From Chlorobiota bacterium (lineage in GTDB: Bacteria; Bacteroidota; Bacteroidia; Flavobacteriales; Flavobacteriaceae), in assembly GCA_013153655.1 (NCBI GenBank), contig JAADEB010000060.1, forward strand, positions 1 through 11,696: a stretch of 11,696 bases of DNA. The letters run 5' to 3'. Shown piece by piece: positions 1-6,908 of the stretch (positions are counted from its first letter, which is position 1; every line of letters starts with the position of its first letter). Below the pieces are notes generated by a model that did not search any database, was not told the origin of the DNA, and saw nothing but the letters and a program-made list of their open reading frames with translations. The translations under genes and the position numbers were made by a program.

Positions 1-27
1 GATATAAACATAAAAAAACATTAGAAA

Positions 28-510
28 ATGATTAAACGTTCGATTTGGTTGCTTTCGGGATTGATGCTTTTGGGTATGTGGCAATGCGGCAACGGTAAGG
101 AAAAACAAAAAAAATTAGACCGCGAAGTGGGTTGGAAAATCGACAGTCACGGCAAATTCTACCGGGGCGATTCTTTGGTGGCATCTTTTGACTTGGAAAC
201 TTCCGACACCGAATACAAACGAACCATCGGCTTGATGTACCGCAAGCACATGAACGACAATCAGGCCATGCTCTTTGTTTTCCCCGACGAGCAACCGCGT
301 TATTTTTGGATGCACAACACTTATTTGCCGCTGGACATTATTTTTCTGGACAAAAACCGCAAAATCGTGTCGGTTCAGAAGAATGCAAAACCTTTGAACG
401 ACCAGAGCCTGCCTTCGGGTCAACCCGCACAATATGTGCTGGAAATAAAAGGAGGGTTATACGACCGGCTGGGACTTCGCAAGGGCGACAGTTTGGCCGT
501 AAGCAAATAA
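28..510 (+). CDS. DUF192 family lipoprotein
   Basis: A 160-residue protein of the DUF192 (COG1430) family, whose biochemical role is not established. Residues 1-19 form a short signal peptide (KR followed by a hydrophobic run) ending at Cys20, so it is probably a lipoprotein; the residues before the cysteine (M-W-Q) are a loose match to the lipobox, as is common in Bacteroidota. The DUF192 domain fills about residues 48-158, with the typical GLM at 68-70, the FVFP segment at 83-86, the aromatic FWMHNTYLPLDI block at 93-104 and the C-terminal E-x-KGG region at 139-143. The family is a small beta-barrel-like fold and this is a normal length with an N-terminal anchor added. The start at 28 is the only one that gives a signal peptide; the leader is A-rich with no clear Shine-Dalgarno. 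It ends 2 bp before ribF, so the two are probably co-transcribed. Family assignment is firm, function unknown. Confidence 0.9.
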   Translation: MIKRSIWLLSGLMLLGMWQCGNGKEKQKKLDREVGWKIDSHGKFYRGDSLVASFDLETSDTEYKRTIGLMYRKHMNDNQAMLFVFPDEQPRYFWMHNTYLPLDIIFLDKNRKIVSVQKNAKPLNDQSLPSGQPAQYVLEIKGGLYDRLGLRKGDSLAVSK

Positions 511-512
511 TC

Positions 513-1424
513 ATGAGTGGAATCGTACAAAGCATTCCCGGCTCCGTGAGAACAGCCGTTACAGCCGGATCCTTCGATGGCATCCATCGCGGCCATCGCT
601 ATCTTATAGACCTGACCCGTGATGCGGCACTCCGGCATCGACTCAAATCCCTGATCATCACCTTCGATCCTCATCCCGCCCTCGTTCTTCGGCCGCAAGA
701 AGCTCCTCCCTTATTAACCGTCAGACCCGAAAAGGAGTTTCTTTTGAAGAGGACCGGTGCGGATTATATTTATTTTCAAAAATTCGATAAAGATTTCGCC
801 CGTCTGACCGCCGAAGCCTATTTGCATTATTTGTACGAACGGTTCGGCATGCGGCTTTTGGTACTGGGATATGACCACCGTTTCGGTTCCGACCGCTTGG
901 GCGATTATGAAAAAATCAAGGAAATCGGACGCCGCAAAGGTTTTGAAGTCATTCGCGCAAAAGCATACCGGTATAAGGGGAAAATGGTGAGTTCATCGCT
1001 TATCCGGCAATATATTTCCAATGCCAAAATACGCAGGGCCAACGAATTGTTGGGTTACGATTACATGCTTTGGGGGCAAGTGGTACATGGAAGCCGTTTC
1101 GGACGAAAAATAGGATTTCCTACGGCCAACCTCCGACCGCTGTCGCCTCATAAATTGATTCCGCCGCCGGGTGTCTATGATGTTCGCACGGAAATCGAAG
1201 GCAAAATGCGAAAAGCGGTAATGAATATCGGCATGCGTCCCACCCTTGATGGCAAACACCGCCAAATCGAAGTGCATATACCCGGATTTTCGGGGGATTT
1301 ATACGGAAAATGTTTACACGTAAACATGATTGATTTTCTACGCCCCGAAAAAAAATTCGCTTCCGTGGAAGAATTGAAAAATCAAATTCTGCGCGATATC
1401 CGTACGGTGATGGACCGCACTTGA
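513..1424 (+). CDS. ribF: Bifunctional riboflavin kinase / FAD synthetase RibF
   Basis: Cytoplasmic enzyme that phosphorylates riboflavin to FMN and then adenylylates FMN to FAD. The 303 residues match the usual length of the family. The N-terminal nucleotidyltransferase domain shows GSFDGIHRGH at 19-28 (the HxGH-type motif), ITFDPHP at 49-55, GYDHRFGSDRLGD at 119-131 and VSSSLIR at 159-165. The C-terminal flavokinase domain shows GRKIGFPTAN at 197-206, PPPGVY at 217-222, MNIGMRPT at 237-244 and the expected catalytic Glu at about 253 in IEVHI. The frame stays open upstream to 306, but those 69 extra residues overlap the DUF192 gene in another frame and resemble no RibF N-terminus; the ATG at 513 places the HxGH motif at the normal distance from the start. 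It lies 2 bp after the DUF192 stop, implying a shared transcript. No FMN riboswitch is visible. Confidence 0.97.
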   Translation: MSGIVQSIPGSVRTAVTAGSFDGIHRGHRYLIDLTRDAALRHRLKSLIITFDPHPALVLRPQEAPPLLTVRPEKEFLLKRTGADYIYFQKFDKDFARLTAEAYLHYLYERFGMRLLVLGYDHRFGSDRLGDYEKIKEIGRRKGFEVIRAKAYRYKGKMVSSSLIRQYISNAKIRRANELLGYDYMLWGQVVHGSRFGRKIGFPTANLRPLSPHKLIPPPGVYDVRTEIEGKMRKAVMNIGMRPTLDGKHRQIEVHIPGFSGDLYGKCLHVNMIDFLRPEKKFASVEELKNQILRDIRTVMDRT

Positions 1425-1517
1425 AAGCTAAAAATGCATATTTCTGTCCTATATTGTCAAACAAATTTATGTTCATAACGCGTAAAATAAGCCTTCCTGC
1501 CGGGCGTTTACCGTAAT

Positions 1518-4500
1518 ATGAGGCTATATGTTCCGTTAGGAATTTTGTTTTTTATGCTCCACTTGTCTCCGGCAACGGGACAGGACAGCCTGCAAGTGCC
1601 CATGGAATTACATAAAACCGTCGTTCCCTGGAAGCCGTTCATAAAATTCGATTCGGTTTCCGTATATCCGCAAGTTACGGTCCGCGACCGGAAGGGTCAT
1701 GTATGGGACAGTTTGAGCTACGAAACCGATGCCGTAAAAGCCCTCATTTTTTGGCGTGATACGGCCGCTCCCGACACGCTGATCATTACATGGTATCGTT
1801 ATCCGCCGGGCTGGTACGGCTGGCAACGGGAAAGAAAATTACCGGGTCGCTATGTTTTCTCACAAACCCGCCGTTCCGGCAAACAACCACAAGCCGGAGC
1901 TTTCTTCGACGAATTGAAGGTGCGGGGCATTTGGGAACAAGGTATGGAAGGCGGAAATAACCGCCAGGCTTATCCCGTCAACAAAATGGACTTGCGCATG
2001 AGCGGCCTCCTGACCGACCGCATTCGCGTGGACGCACGCATTCGCGACGACAATACCCCCATGGGCTACGAAGGCATTACCACCACCTTCAAGGACCTCA
2101 ACAGAATTTACATGAAAGTGAGTGCACCCCGGTGGTATGTATCGGGCGGTGACAGCCTGTGGGAATTCCGGAGTTCATTGTTGCATTTCCGGCGCGATAA
2201 TCGCGGAATCGGAGCCGGTTATGATACCGGAAGGATGACTACGGAAGTGGCGGCCGCCTCCGTAAAAGGCCGGTCCGTAAGACAGGAATTCGTATTGAAA
2301 TCTTCGGAGTACGGGCCGTTTTTGCTTCGAACCCGCGACGGACAACGCGGCATCTATATTCTCCACGGTTCCGACAAGGTTTATCTGAACGGACGCCTCT
2401 TACAACGGGGAACGGACAAGGACTATACCCTCGACTATATGCGCGCACGCCTCCGACTCAATCCCGGCCTCACCATTAACGAAGGCGACCGGCTCACCGT
2501 GGAATTTCAATACGCGGCTTTGGATTTTGCACGTTGGTCGTCATGGGTTCGTGCTTCGCTAAAAAACGAACATCAATCTTGGGAAATTTTTTCCTACAAC
2601 GAAACCGATCTGAAAACCCGCGCTCTTATCGTCCCTTTGGACAGTTCGGTTATCGATACCCTCAGCCGCATCCCCGAAGGCGACAGGATATGGGTGCGCA
2701 CGGTGCGTCCCGCCGTTTATGACCCCGCCAAGATTTTATACAAGAAAGTGCAAAGCGGAAACACGGAATATTTTGTCTATGCCACCGACAGCAGCGAAAC
2801 CCTCTATGAAGTGTACTTCGGATATGCCGGCACGGGCAAAGGCGATTATACGGTGGAGCGCTATTTGGCCGCCGGACCGGTATATAAATATGTAGGGACC
2901 GGACAGGGTGATTTCCGGGTGGGTTATCCGCTGCGTCCGCCTTCCGCCAAAAGATTCACGGGACTTCGATGGCATGCCGGCGACAGTCTGTGGAATGCCG
3001 GAGCCGAAGCCGTGTTGATGACCATGAACCCCAACCGCCTCTACCGGGCAAATGACAACCGCCGGAAAGCCTTGGCTTGGTCGTGGCAAGCCGGTTACGG
3101 AAAACCCTATGGCAGGGGATGGTATGGAGAAACCGGCGGCAGAATCTTACCTTCCTATTACCGCTCCCCGGATCCGCTTCATAGCGTTACGGCTTTGCAG
3201 GAATGGGGTTTGTCGCAAATACCCGGCGAGAACAGCCTCTTTGCCACCGTCTCGGCCGGATACGGATTTCCCAAGCATCGAATGCTAATCCGGCAATCCT
3301 GGTTAACCGGAGCCGATAGCATAAAACTCGGCCGCATCATGCTGGGATACAAAACGGATTCCACCCTCAACCGTTTGCAATGGGAAGGAGAACGCGTTTA
3401 CGGCAAAACCGGACGAAACAGCCGTCATGAATACGGCCGCCTGCGCATGGCATGGCATCATCAGGGGAAAACCTGGCAACCATACAGCCTTCTGCGCAAC
3501 GAAAAGAAACTAAGACGGGTTTCCGGCCTCCCCGACTCCACCGCCTACAACCGTAGGCAATGGGAAGGCGGCGTGAAATACATTCGCAAATCCTGGAAAA
3601 TACATGCTTGGATCCGCCAAAATCTTACCGATAGCATCCGCCAAGCACATTGGCAACCGGTTTCCGACGAACGGATAGCGGGATGGCAAACCTCCTACGG
3701 AGGCAAAAACCTCCAATGGCAAGCACAAATCCGCTATCTAAACGACCGCTACAAACCCCAAAAACGCAGGTGGGATTTTTTGGGAAGCATTTCCGGCAGC
3801 GATCGCCGGCAAATTCACCGTTTCACGGTCCGGGCGGGACAAATTTCGGCCCGTTTGATCAGAAATGAAATCGTATTCAGGAAAGTGCCCGCCGGCCAAG
3901 GCCAATACAGGTGGGTGGATTACAACAACGACGGAGTGGCCCAAAACGACGAATTCGAACCCGCCTACTATTCCGACCAAGCCGACTATATCATGGTGAT
4001 ATTGCCCTCCACCTACACCCTGCCCTCCGTCGAACAACAAGCTATGCTGCAATGGCGTTTCCACCCCGGCCGCTATTTTCGCAGGCCTCCCCTACCGGCC
4101 CGTTGGACCATAGCGCTTAAAGCCGAAATGCATCGCGCCGCACTTCAAGATGCCGGTAACCGCCTTCCGGTTCCGTTTTCCGTTGCCCAAACCGCCGACG
4201 ACCGTATCCACTATCGCCAACAATGGCATTTAAACAACCATTGGTATGCCCGTTACAGCCTAAGCCTCCACCAAGCCAAAAACCTCACCTACAACGGACA
4301 TACCCGCCGGTTCGACCGACGCCACCGTTGGGAACTCAAATGGCGCGATTCCACGGGGTATGCCTTCGTTCCTTTTTTCGAACATATCTACACATCCGCC
4401 GCTTCCGAAGACTATCCCATAAAAAATTTTTCCATTCTCAACCGTACGGCCGGGGCCGATTTCCTCCTCGAAGGCAAAACCCTGGGATGGAAAACATCAT

Positions 4501-4823
4501 TCCGTTTTATACGCATGCAATCGGATGCAGGACAATATTTGAAACATTGGCAAGCCAAAGGTATGCTGCAAGGCCGGCACAAAAACAACCGGTGGTCCGT
4601 GTCGTTGCAATATTCCTATTGCCGGTTCGACGGAAATCCATACAGTCCCGCAGGTTACCGGATGCTGGAAGGTCTAATGCCGGGCGGAAATTTGATAAGC
4701 GAGTGGCGATGGCGCAAAGCCTTGCGTCCGGGTATGTTTTTACAACTTTTTTATCAAATCCGCCGCATCCCCGGTAGTCCGACGGTCCAAGCGGCCCATA
4801 TCGGTTTGCAGGCGGTGTTTTAG
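1518..4823 (+). CDS. Large putative outer-membrane beta-barrel protein
   Basis: A 1101-residue secreted protein that I cannot assign to a named family. Residues 1-21 form a signal peptide with a plausible cleavage site near ATG/QDS (19-24), so the mature protein enters the periplasm. Residues about 278-332 resemble a short beta-rich module seen in large Bacteroidota surface proteins (VYLNGRLLQRGTDKDYTLDY followed by a GDRLTVEF strand). Residues 801-812 read DYNNDGVAQNDE, spacing acidic residues as in an EF-hand/dockerin-type calcium loop (D801, N803, D805, G806, E812). The C-terminal half is rich in Trp, Tyr and Arg in alternating patterns like antiparallel strands, and the chain ends in Phe, as outer-membrane barrels do. 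No TonB-box plug or OmpA domain is evident. The preceding gap is 93 bp, so it may have its own promoter, but I found no convincing one. Outer-membrane location is inference; an adhesin, transport or secretion role cannot be told apart. Confidence 0.8.
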   Translation: MRLYVPLGILFFMLHLSPATGQDSLQVPMELHKTVVPWKPFIKFDSVSVYPQVTVRDRKGHVWDSLSYETDAVKALIFWRDTAAPDTLIITWYRYPPGWYGWQRERKLPGRYVFSQTRRSGKQPQAGAFFDELKVRGIWEQGMEGGNNRQAYPVNKMDLRMSGLLTDRIRVDARIRDDNTPMGYEGITTTFKDLNRIYMKVSAPRWYVSGGDSLWEFRSSLLHFRRDNRGIGAGYDTGRMTTEVAAASVKGRSVRQEFVLKSSEYGPFLLRTRDGQRGIYILHGSDKVYLNGRLLQRGTDKDYTLDYMRARLRLNPGLTINEGDRLTVEFQYAALDFARWSSWVRASLKNEHQSWEIFSYNETDLKTRALIVPLDSSVIDTLSRIPEGDRIWVRTVRPAVYDPAKILYKKVQSGNTEYFVYATDSSETLYEVYFGYAGTGKGDYTVERYLAAGPVYKYVGTGQGDFRVGYPLRPPSAKRFTGLRWHAGDSLWNAGAEAVLMTMNPNRLYRANDNRRKALAWSWQAGYGKPYGRGWYGETGGRILPSYYRSPDPLHSVTALQEWGLSQIPGENSLFATVSAGYGFPKHRMLIRQSWLTGADSIKLGRIMLGYKTDSTLNRLQWEGERVYGKTGRNSRHEYGRLRMAWHHQGKTWQPYSLLRNEKKLRRVSGLPDSTAYNRRQWEGGVKYIRKSWKIHAWIRQNLTDSIRQAHWQPVSDERIAGWQTSYGGKNLQWQAQIRYLNDRYKPQKRRWDFLGSISGSDRRQIHRFTVRAGQISARLIRNEIVFRKVPAGQGQYRWVDYNNDGVAQNDEFEPAYYSDQADYIMVILPSTYTLPSVEQQAMLQWRFHPGRYFRRPPLPARWTIALKAEMHRAALQDAGNRLPVPFSVAQTADDRIHYRQQWHLNNHWYARYSLSLHQAKNLTYNGHTRRFDRRHRWELKWRDSTGYAFVPFFEHIYTSAASEDYPIKNFSILNRTAGADFLLEGKTLGWKTSFRFIRMQSDAGQYLKHWQAKGMLQGRHKNNRWSVSLQYSYCRFDGNPYSPAGYRMLEGLMPGGNLISEWRWRKALRPGMFLQLFYQIRRIPGSPTVQAAHIGLQAVF

Positions 4824-4869
4824 AAAAAAGTATAATATCTAATCTTTAAAAACTTAACAAGATCTTCTC

Positions 4870-4913
4870 TTGATTACCGGAGATAACATCTTTGATTACC
4901 GGAGATAACATCT
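4870..4913. repeat. Perfect 22-bp tandem duplication
   Basis: Two identical, head-to-tail 22-bp units occupy 4870-4891 and 4892-4913, each beginning TTGATTACCGG and ending AACATCT. The repeat lies in the spacer between two convergent genes and is not within a coding frame. With only two copies it could be a recent slippage duplication or a pair of binding sites; nothing in the sequence decides. Confidence 0.9.
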
Positions 4914-4964
4914 TAAACAAATCTTTTTTTAATTAAACTCATATAAAAATCGAAAAAATGGTTT

Positions 4965-5012
4965 TTTTCCACAATATAATAATACGATTCACATCGAGAT
5001 TATTATGGAAAA
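4965..5012. terminator. Imperfect hairpin between convergent genes, possible bidirectional terminator
   Basis: TTTTCC (4965-4970) pairs with GGAAAA (5007-5012), ATAATAAT (4976-4983) with ATTATTAT (4999-5006), and CGAT (4985-4988) with ATCG (4993-4996) around a TCAC loop. That gives 18 base pairs interrupted by small bulges (ACAAT, A and AG). The T-run on the left and the A-run on the right mean either strand has U-rich flanking sequence in RNA. The position, between the stop at 4823 (+) and the stop at 5096 (-), fits a shared terminator. The stem is AT-rich, so it is not a classic strong terminator. Confidence 0.45.
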
Positions 5013-5066
5013 TCCCAAATCCAAAATCCAAAAAAGCTAAAAGCTAACGGCCAATGGCTAACAGCC
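5011..5066. repeat. Low-complexity stretch with a 7-bp period
   Basis: AATCC recurs at 5011, 5018 and 5025, exactly 7 bp apart, and is followed by AGCTAA at 5035 and 5042, again 7 bp apart, then by GGCTAA at 5056. Degenerate AATCC/AGCTAA strings of this kind occur in spacers of Bacteroidota genomes as I recall them, but no function is known to me. It is non-coding; the only small frame across it is a 29-codon one with no support. Confidence 0.6.
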
Positions 5067-5095
5067 TGATTTAACTAATGTTAAGTTGCAATACC

Positions 5096-5914
5096 CTACT
5101 TAATCACCGGATTCACGCCGAAGGAGCGCGCGATGCGAACCGCTTCCGGCGCCCATTTGCGCAGGTTGGCCATACGGCGTTCGTGCGAAGGGTGGGTACT
5201 GAGAAATTCCGGCGGTTGCTGGCCACTCATTTTCGACATTTTTTCCCAAACGCGTACCGCCGACATGGGATCGTAACCGGCTATGGCCATGATGATTTGT
5301 CCGATTTTGTCGGCTTCGGCTTCGTGTTTGCGACTGTATGGCAGGATAACGCCCAGGGTGCTTCCGTAGCCGTAAATGGCCATCCATTTTTGCCGTTCCG
5401 ATTCCGGCGCGTTGGCGGTGGCCAGCATGGTCAGCACGGCACCGATGTTTTGCGCATACATTTGGCTCATACGTTCGGCACCGTGGTTGGCCAAGGCGTG
5501 TGCGATTTCGTGACCCATGACGGCGGCGATTTCTCCGTCGGTTTGGGTAACTTTCAGCAGGCCTTCGAAATACACCACTTTGCCGCCCGGCATACAAAAG
5601 GCGTTCATCACCGTGTCTTTCACCAGATTGAATTCCCATTTGTAGCCTTTCAGATCGTCTTCCCAGCCTTTGGATTTGTAGTACATTTCCACGGCCTTAA
5701 CCAGGCGGTTACCGATCCGGCGAATGCGTTCCTGTTGGTCCTTGTTGTCCGACACGGGATGTTCTTTCAGGAACTGGCGGTATTGTGCAAACGAAGCCGG
5801 AAAAATTTGTTCGTTCGAAACAAAGTTGAATTGCTTCCGGCCCGTAATCTTGACCGTTTTGCAAGACCAAACACTTGCCACGGCCAGCATGACTAAAATG
5901 ATTATTTTCTTCAT
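5096..5914 (-). CDS. M48 family zinc metallopeptidase, lipoprotein
   Basis: A 272-residue envelope protease of the M48 family (BepA/LoiP/Oma1-like), a group known to degrade misfolded or stalled envelope proteins. Residues 1-17 form a signal peptide and Cys18 (in VWSC) is the likely lipidated residue. The zinc site is complete: HEIAH at 135-139 supplies H135, E136 and H139, and E198 in the HEAEADKIG block (197-205) is the expected third ligand. The conserved C-terminal STHPSHERR stretch at 239-247 is present. No TPR domain follows, so it is closer to the short LoiP-type than to BepA. A GTG lies immediately before the ATG at 5914; I chose the ATG because it begins the MKK signal peptide and has a GAGAG sequence a few bases upstream. 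It starts 19 bp after the preceding outer-membrane protein gene and is probably the last gene of the PiT operon. Substrate unknown. Confidence 0.93.
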   Translation of the reverse strand: MKKIIILVMLAVASVWSCKTVKITGRKQFNFVSNEQIFPASFAQYRQFLKEHPVSDNKDQQERIRRIGNRLVKAVEMYYKSKGWEDDLKGYKWEFNLVKDTVMNAFCMPGGKVVYFEGLLKVTQTDGEIAAVMGHEIAHALANHGAERMSQMYAQNIGAVLTMLATANAPESERQKWMAIYGYGSTLGVILPYSRKHEAEADKIGQIIMAIAGYDPMSAVRVWEKMSKMSGQQPPEFLSTHPSHERRMANLRKWAPEAVRIARSFGVNPVIK

Positions 5915-5933
5915 CACTCTCGATTTTATTTTT

Positions 5934-6878
5934 TTAGAAAATTAAGAATTTTTTCTTTTTCTTCCGCTTGGGTTTCATGCGTTTCTGACGCTTCAAGGCG
6001 CGCTTGCGTTCTTTTTTCAGGATTTTTTCGGCGCGTTTACGTGCTTTTTCTTCGGCACGACGGCGTTTCAGCACTTTTTTGCTGTGGACTTGTCCGGGAC
6101 ATTCGGCGCCGGCATGCCTGTTTCGCCTGTGTAAATACCATACGAACCGCAATCCGATATAATGCCCCGGCTGTGCGATGCGTCCGCCGAAATCCGCCGT
6201 TTGTTGGAGGCCGGTTACCGAATAGGCACCATTGAAGTACGGCACACCCGGATGATGGCGGTACACGATGTCCGTTTCCCACATGAACCACGGGAAAAGA
6301 TAGTACCAACCCACGGCCACATAGGGATCGAAACGCAGGCGTCGACCCGAGTCGGCAAAGGCGGTAGCCAAGTAGGGATTATGCACTTTGGCTTCGAAAA
6401 ATTCGCGTACATATCCTATGTCCACACCACCTTGCAGAAAAAAGATGTAGCGCGGCACCGTAAAAAAGCGGTATTCCACGCCCACAGGCAGCCGGAAAGA
6501 CCAAGGTGCGTAGCGGTTGGCCACGGTGGTGAAATAGCTTTTTCCGTCCCGGGTTTCGTTGCCCGGCAAGTAAAAACGGTAGGAATACACCGGCATCCGT
6601 TCGGCCGTCAGTTTGAGCTTAATGCCCCAATGATTGTTCAAACGAATGTGATAGGCCAATCCCAGGTCGAAGCCCCACATGTAGTACCGGCGCAAATCCA
6701 TGGATCCCGTCTTCATGGCATCCGTGGAGGTGAAGGGATAGAGGTTGCCCGCCACCGTGAGGCCCCAATGCCGGTAGTTTTCCGAAAAATTCCAGTCCTT
6801 GGACTTATCCAAAAATTGTCCGTATGCCGCAGCATTCCATACCAACAGGACCCATACTATGTAAAATCGTTTTATCAT
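5934..6878 (-). CDS. Outer-membrane beta-barrel-type protein with polybasic C-terminal tail
   Basis: A 314-residue protein of no family I can name. Residues 1-20 are a clear signal peptide ending AAAYG/QF. Residues 30-250 alternate aromatic and polar residues in strand-like runs (for example GFDLGLAYHI at 69-78, VGVEYRFFTV at 132-141 and YVAVGWYYLF at 186-195) and end with HYIGLRFVWYL at 239-249, which resembles the final strand of an outer-membrane barrel. Then comes an unusual tail: in residues 267-310, 28 of 44 are Lys or Arg and only 4 are acidic, and the chain ends FLIF. The frame is open to a TTG at 6908, but the ATG at 6878 directly begins the signal peptide and has an AAGGGA sequence upstream. 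It lies 30 bp after the PiT transporter gene and 19 bp before the M48 gene, suggesting one transcript. A role linked to phosphate or to the envelope is inference only. Confidence 0.8.
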   Translation of the reverse strand: MIKRFYIVWVLLVWNAAAYGQFLDKSKDWNFSENYRHWGLTVAGNLYPFTSTDAMKTGSMDLRRYYMWGFDLGLAYHIRLNNHWGIKLKLTAERMPVYSYRFYLPGNETRDGKSYFTTVANRYAPWSFRLPVGVEYRFFTVPRYIFFLQGGVDIGYVREFFEAKVHNPYLATAFADSGRRLRFDPYVAVGWYYLFPWFMWETDIVYRHHPGVPYFNGAYSVTGLQQTADFGGRIAQPGHYIGLRFVWYLHRRNRHAGAECPGQVHSKKVLKRRRAEEKARKRAEKILKKERKRALKRQKRMKPKRKKKKKFLIF

Positions 6879-6908
6879 AAATCTTTTTCCCTTAAATCGA
6901 ATCCGCAA

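Noticed and set aside
306..512. N-terminal extension of the ribF frame back to 306
   Set aside because: It overlaps the DUF192 gene in another frame and its residues do not resemble RibF; the ATG at 513 gives the normal N-terminus.
1421..1446. TTG and TATTTCTG as a promoter for the large outer-membrane protein gene
   Set aside because: The spacing is 15 bp rather than 19-21 and the -7 box has a mismatch; the support is too weak to list.
4958..5047. 29-codon + strand frame in the convergent spacer
   Set aside because: It runs through the hairpin and the 7-bp repeats, with no ribosome binding site or conserved feature.
5078..5896. 272-codon + strand frame opposite the M48 gene
   Set aside because: Antisense shadow of a gene with an intact HExxH site; the translation is His/Phe/Arg-rich with no domain.
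6879..6908. TTG start giving ten more residues to the outer-membrane-type protein
   Set aside because: The ATG at 6878 begins a clean signal peptide; the extension would bury it behind charged residues.
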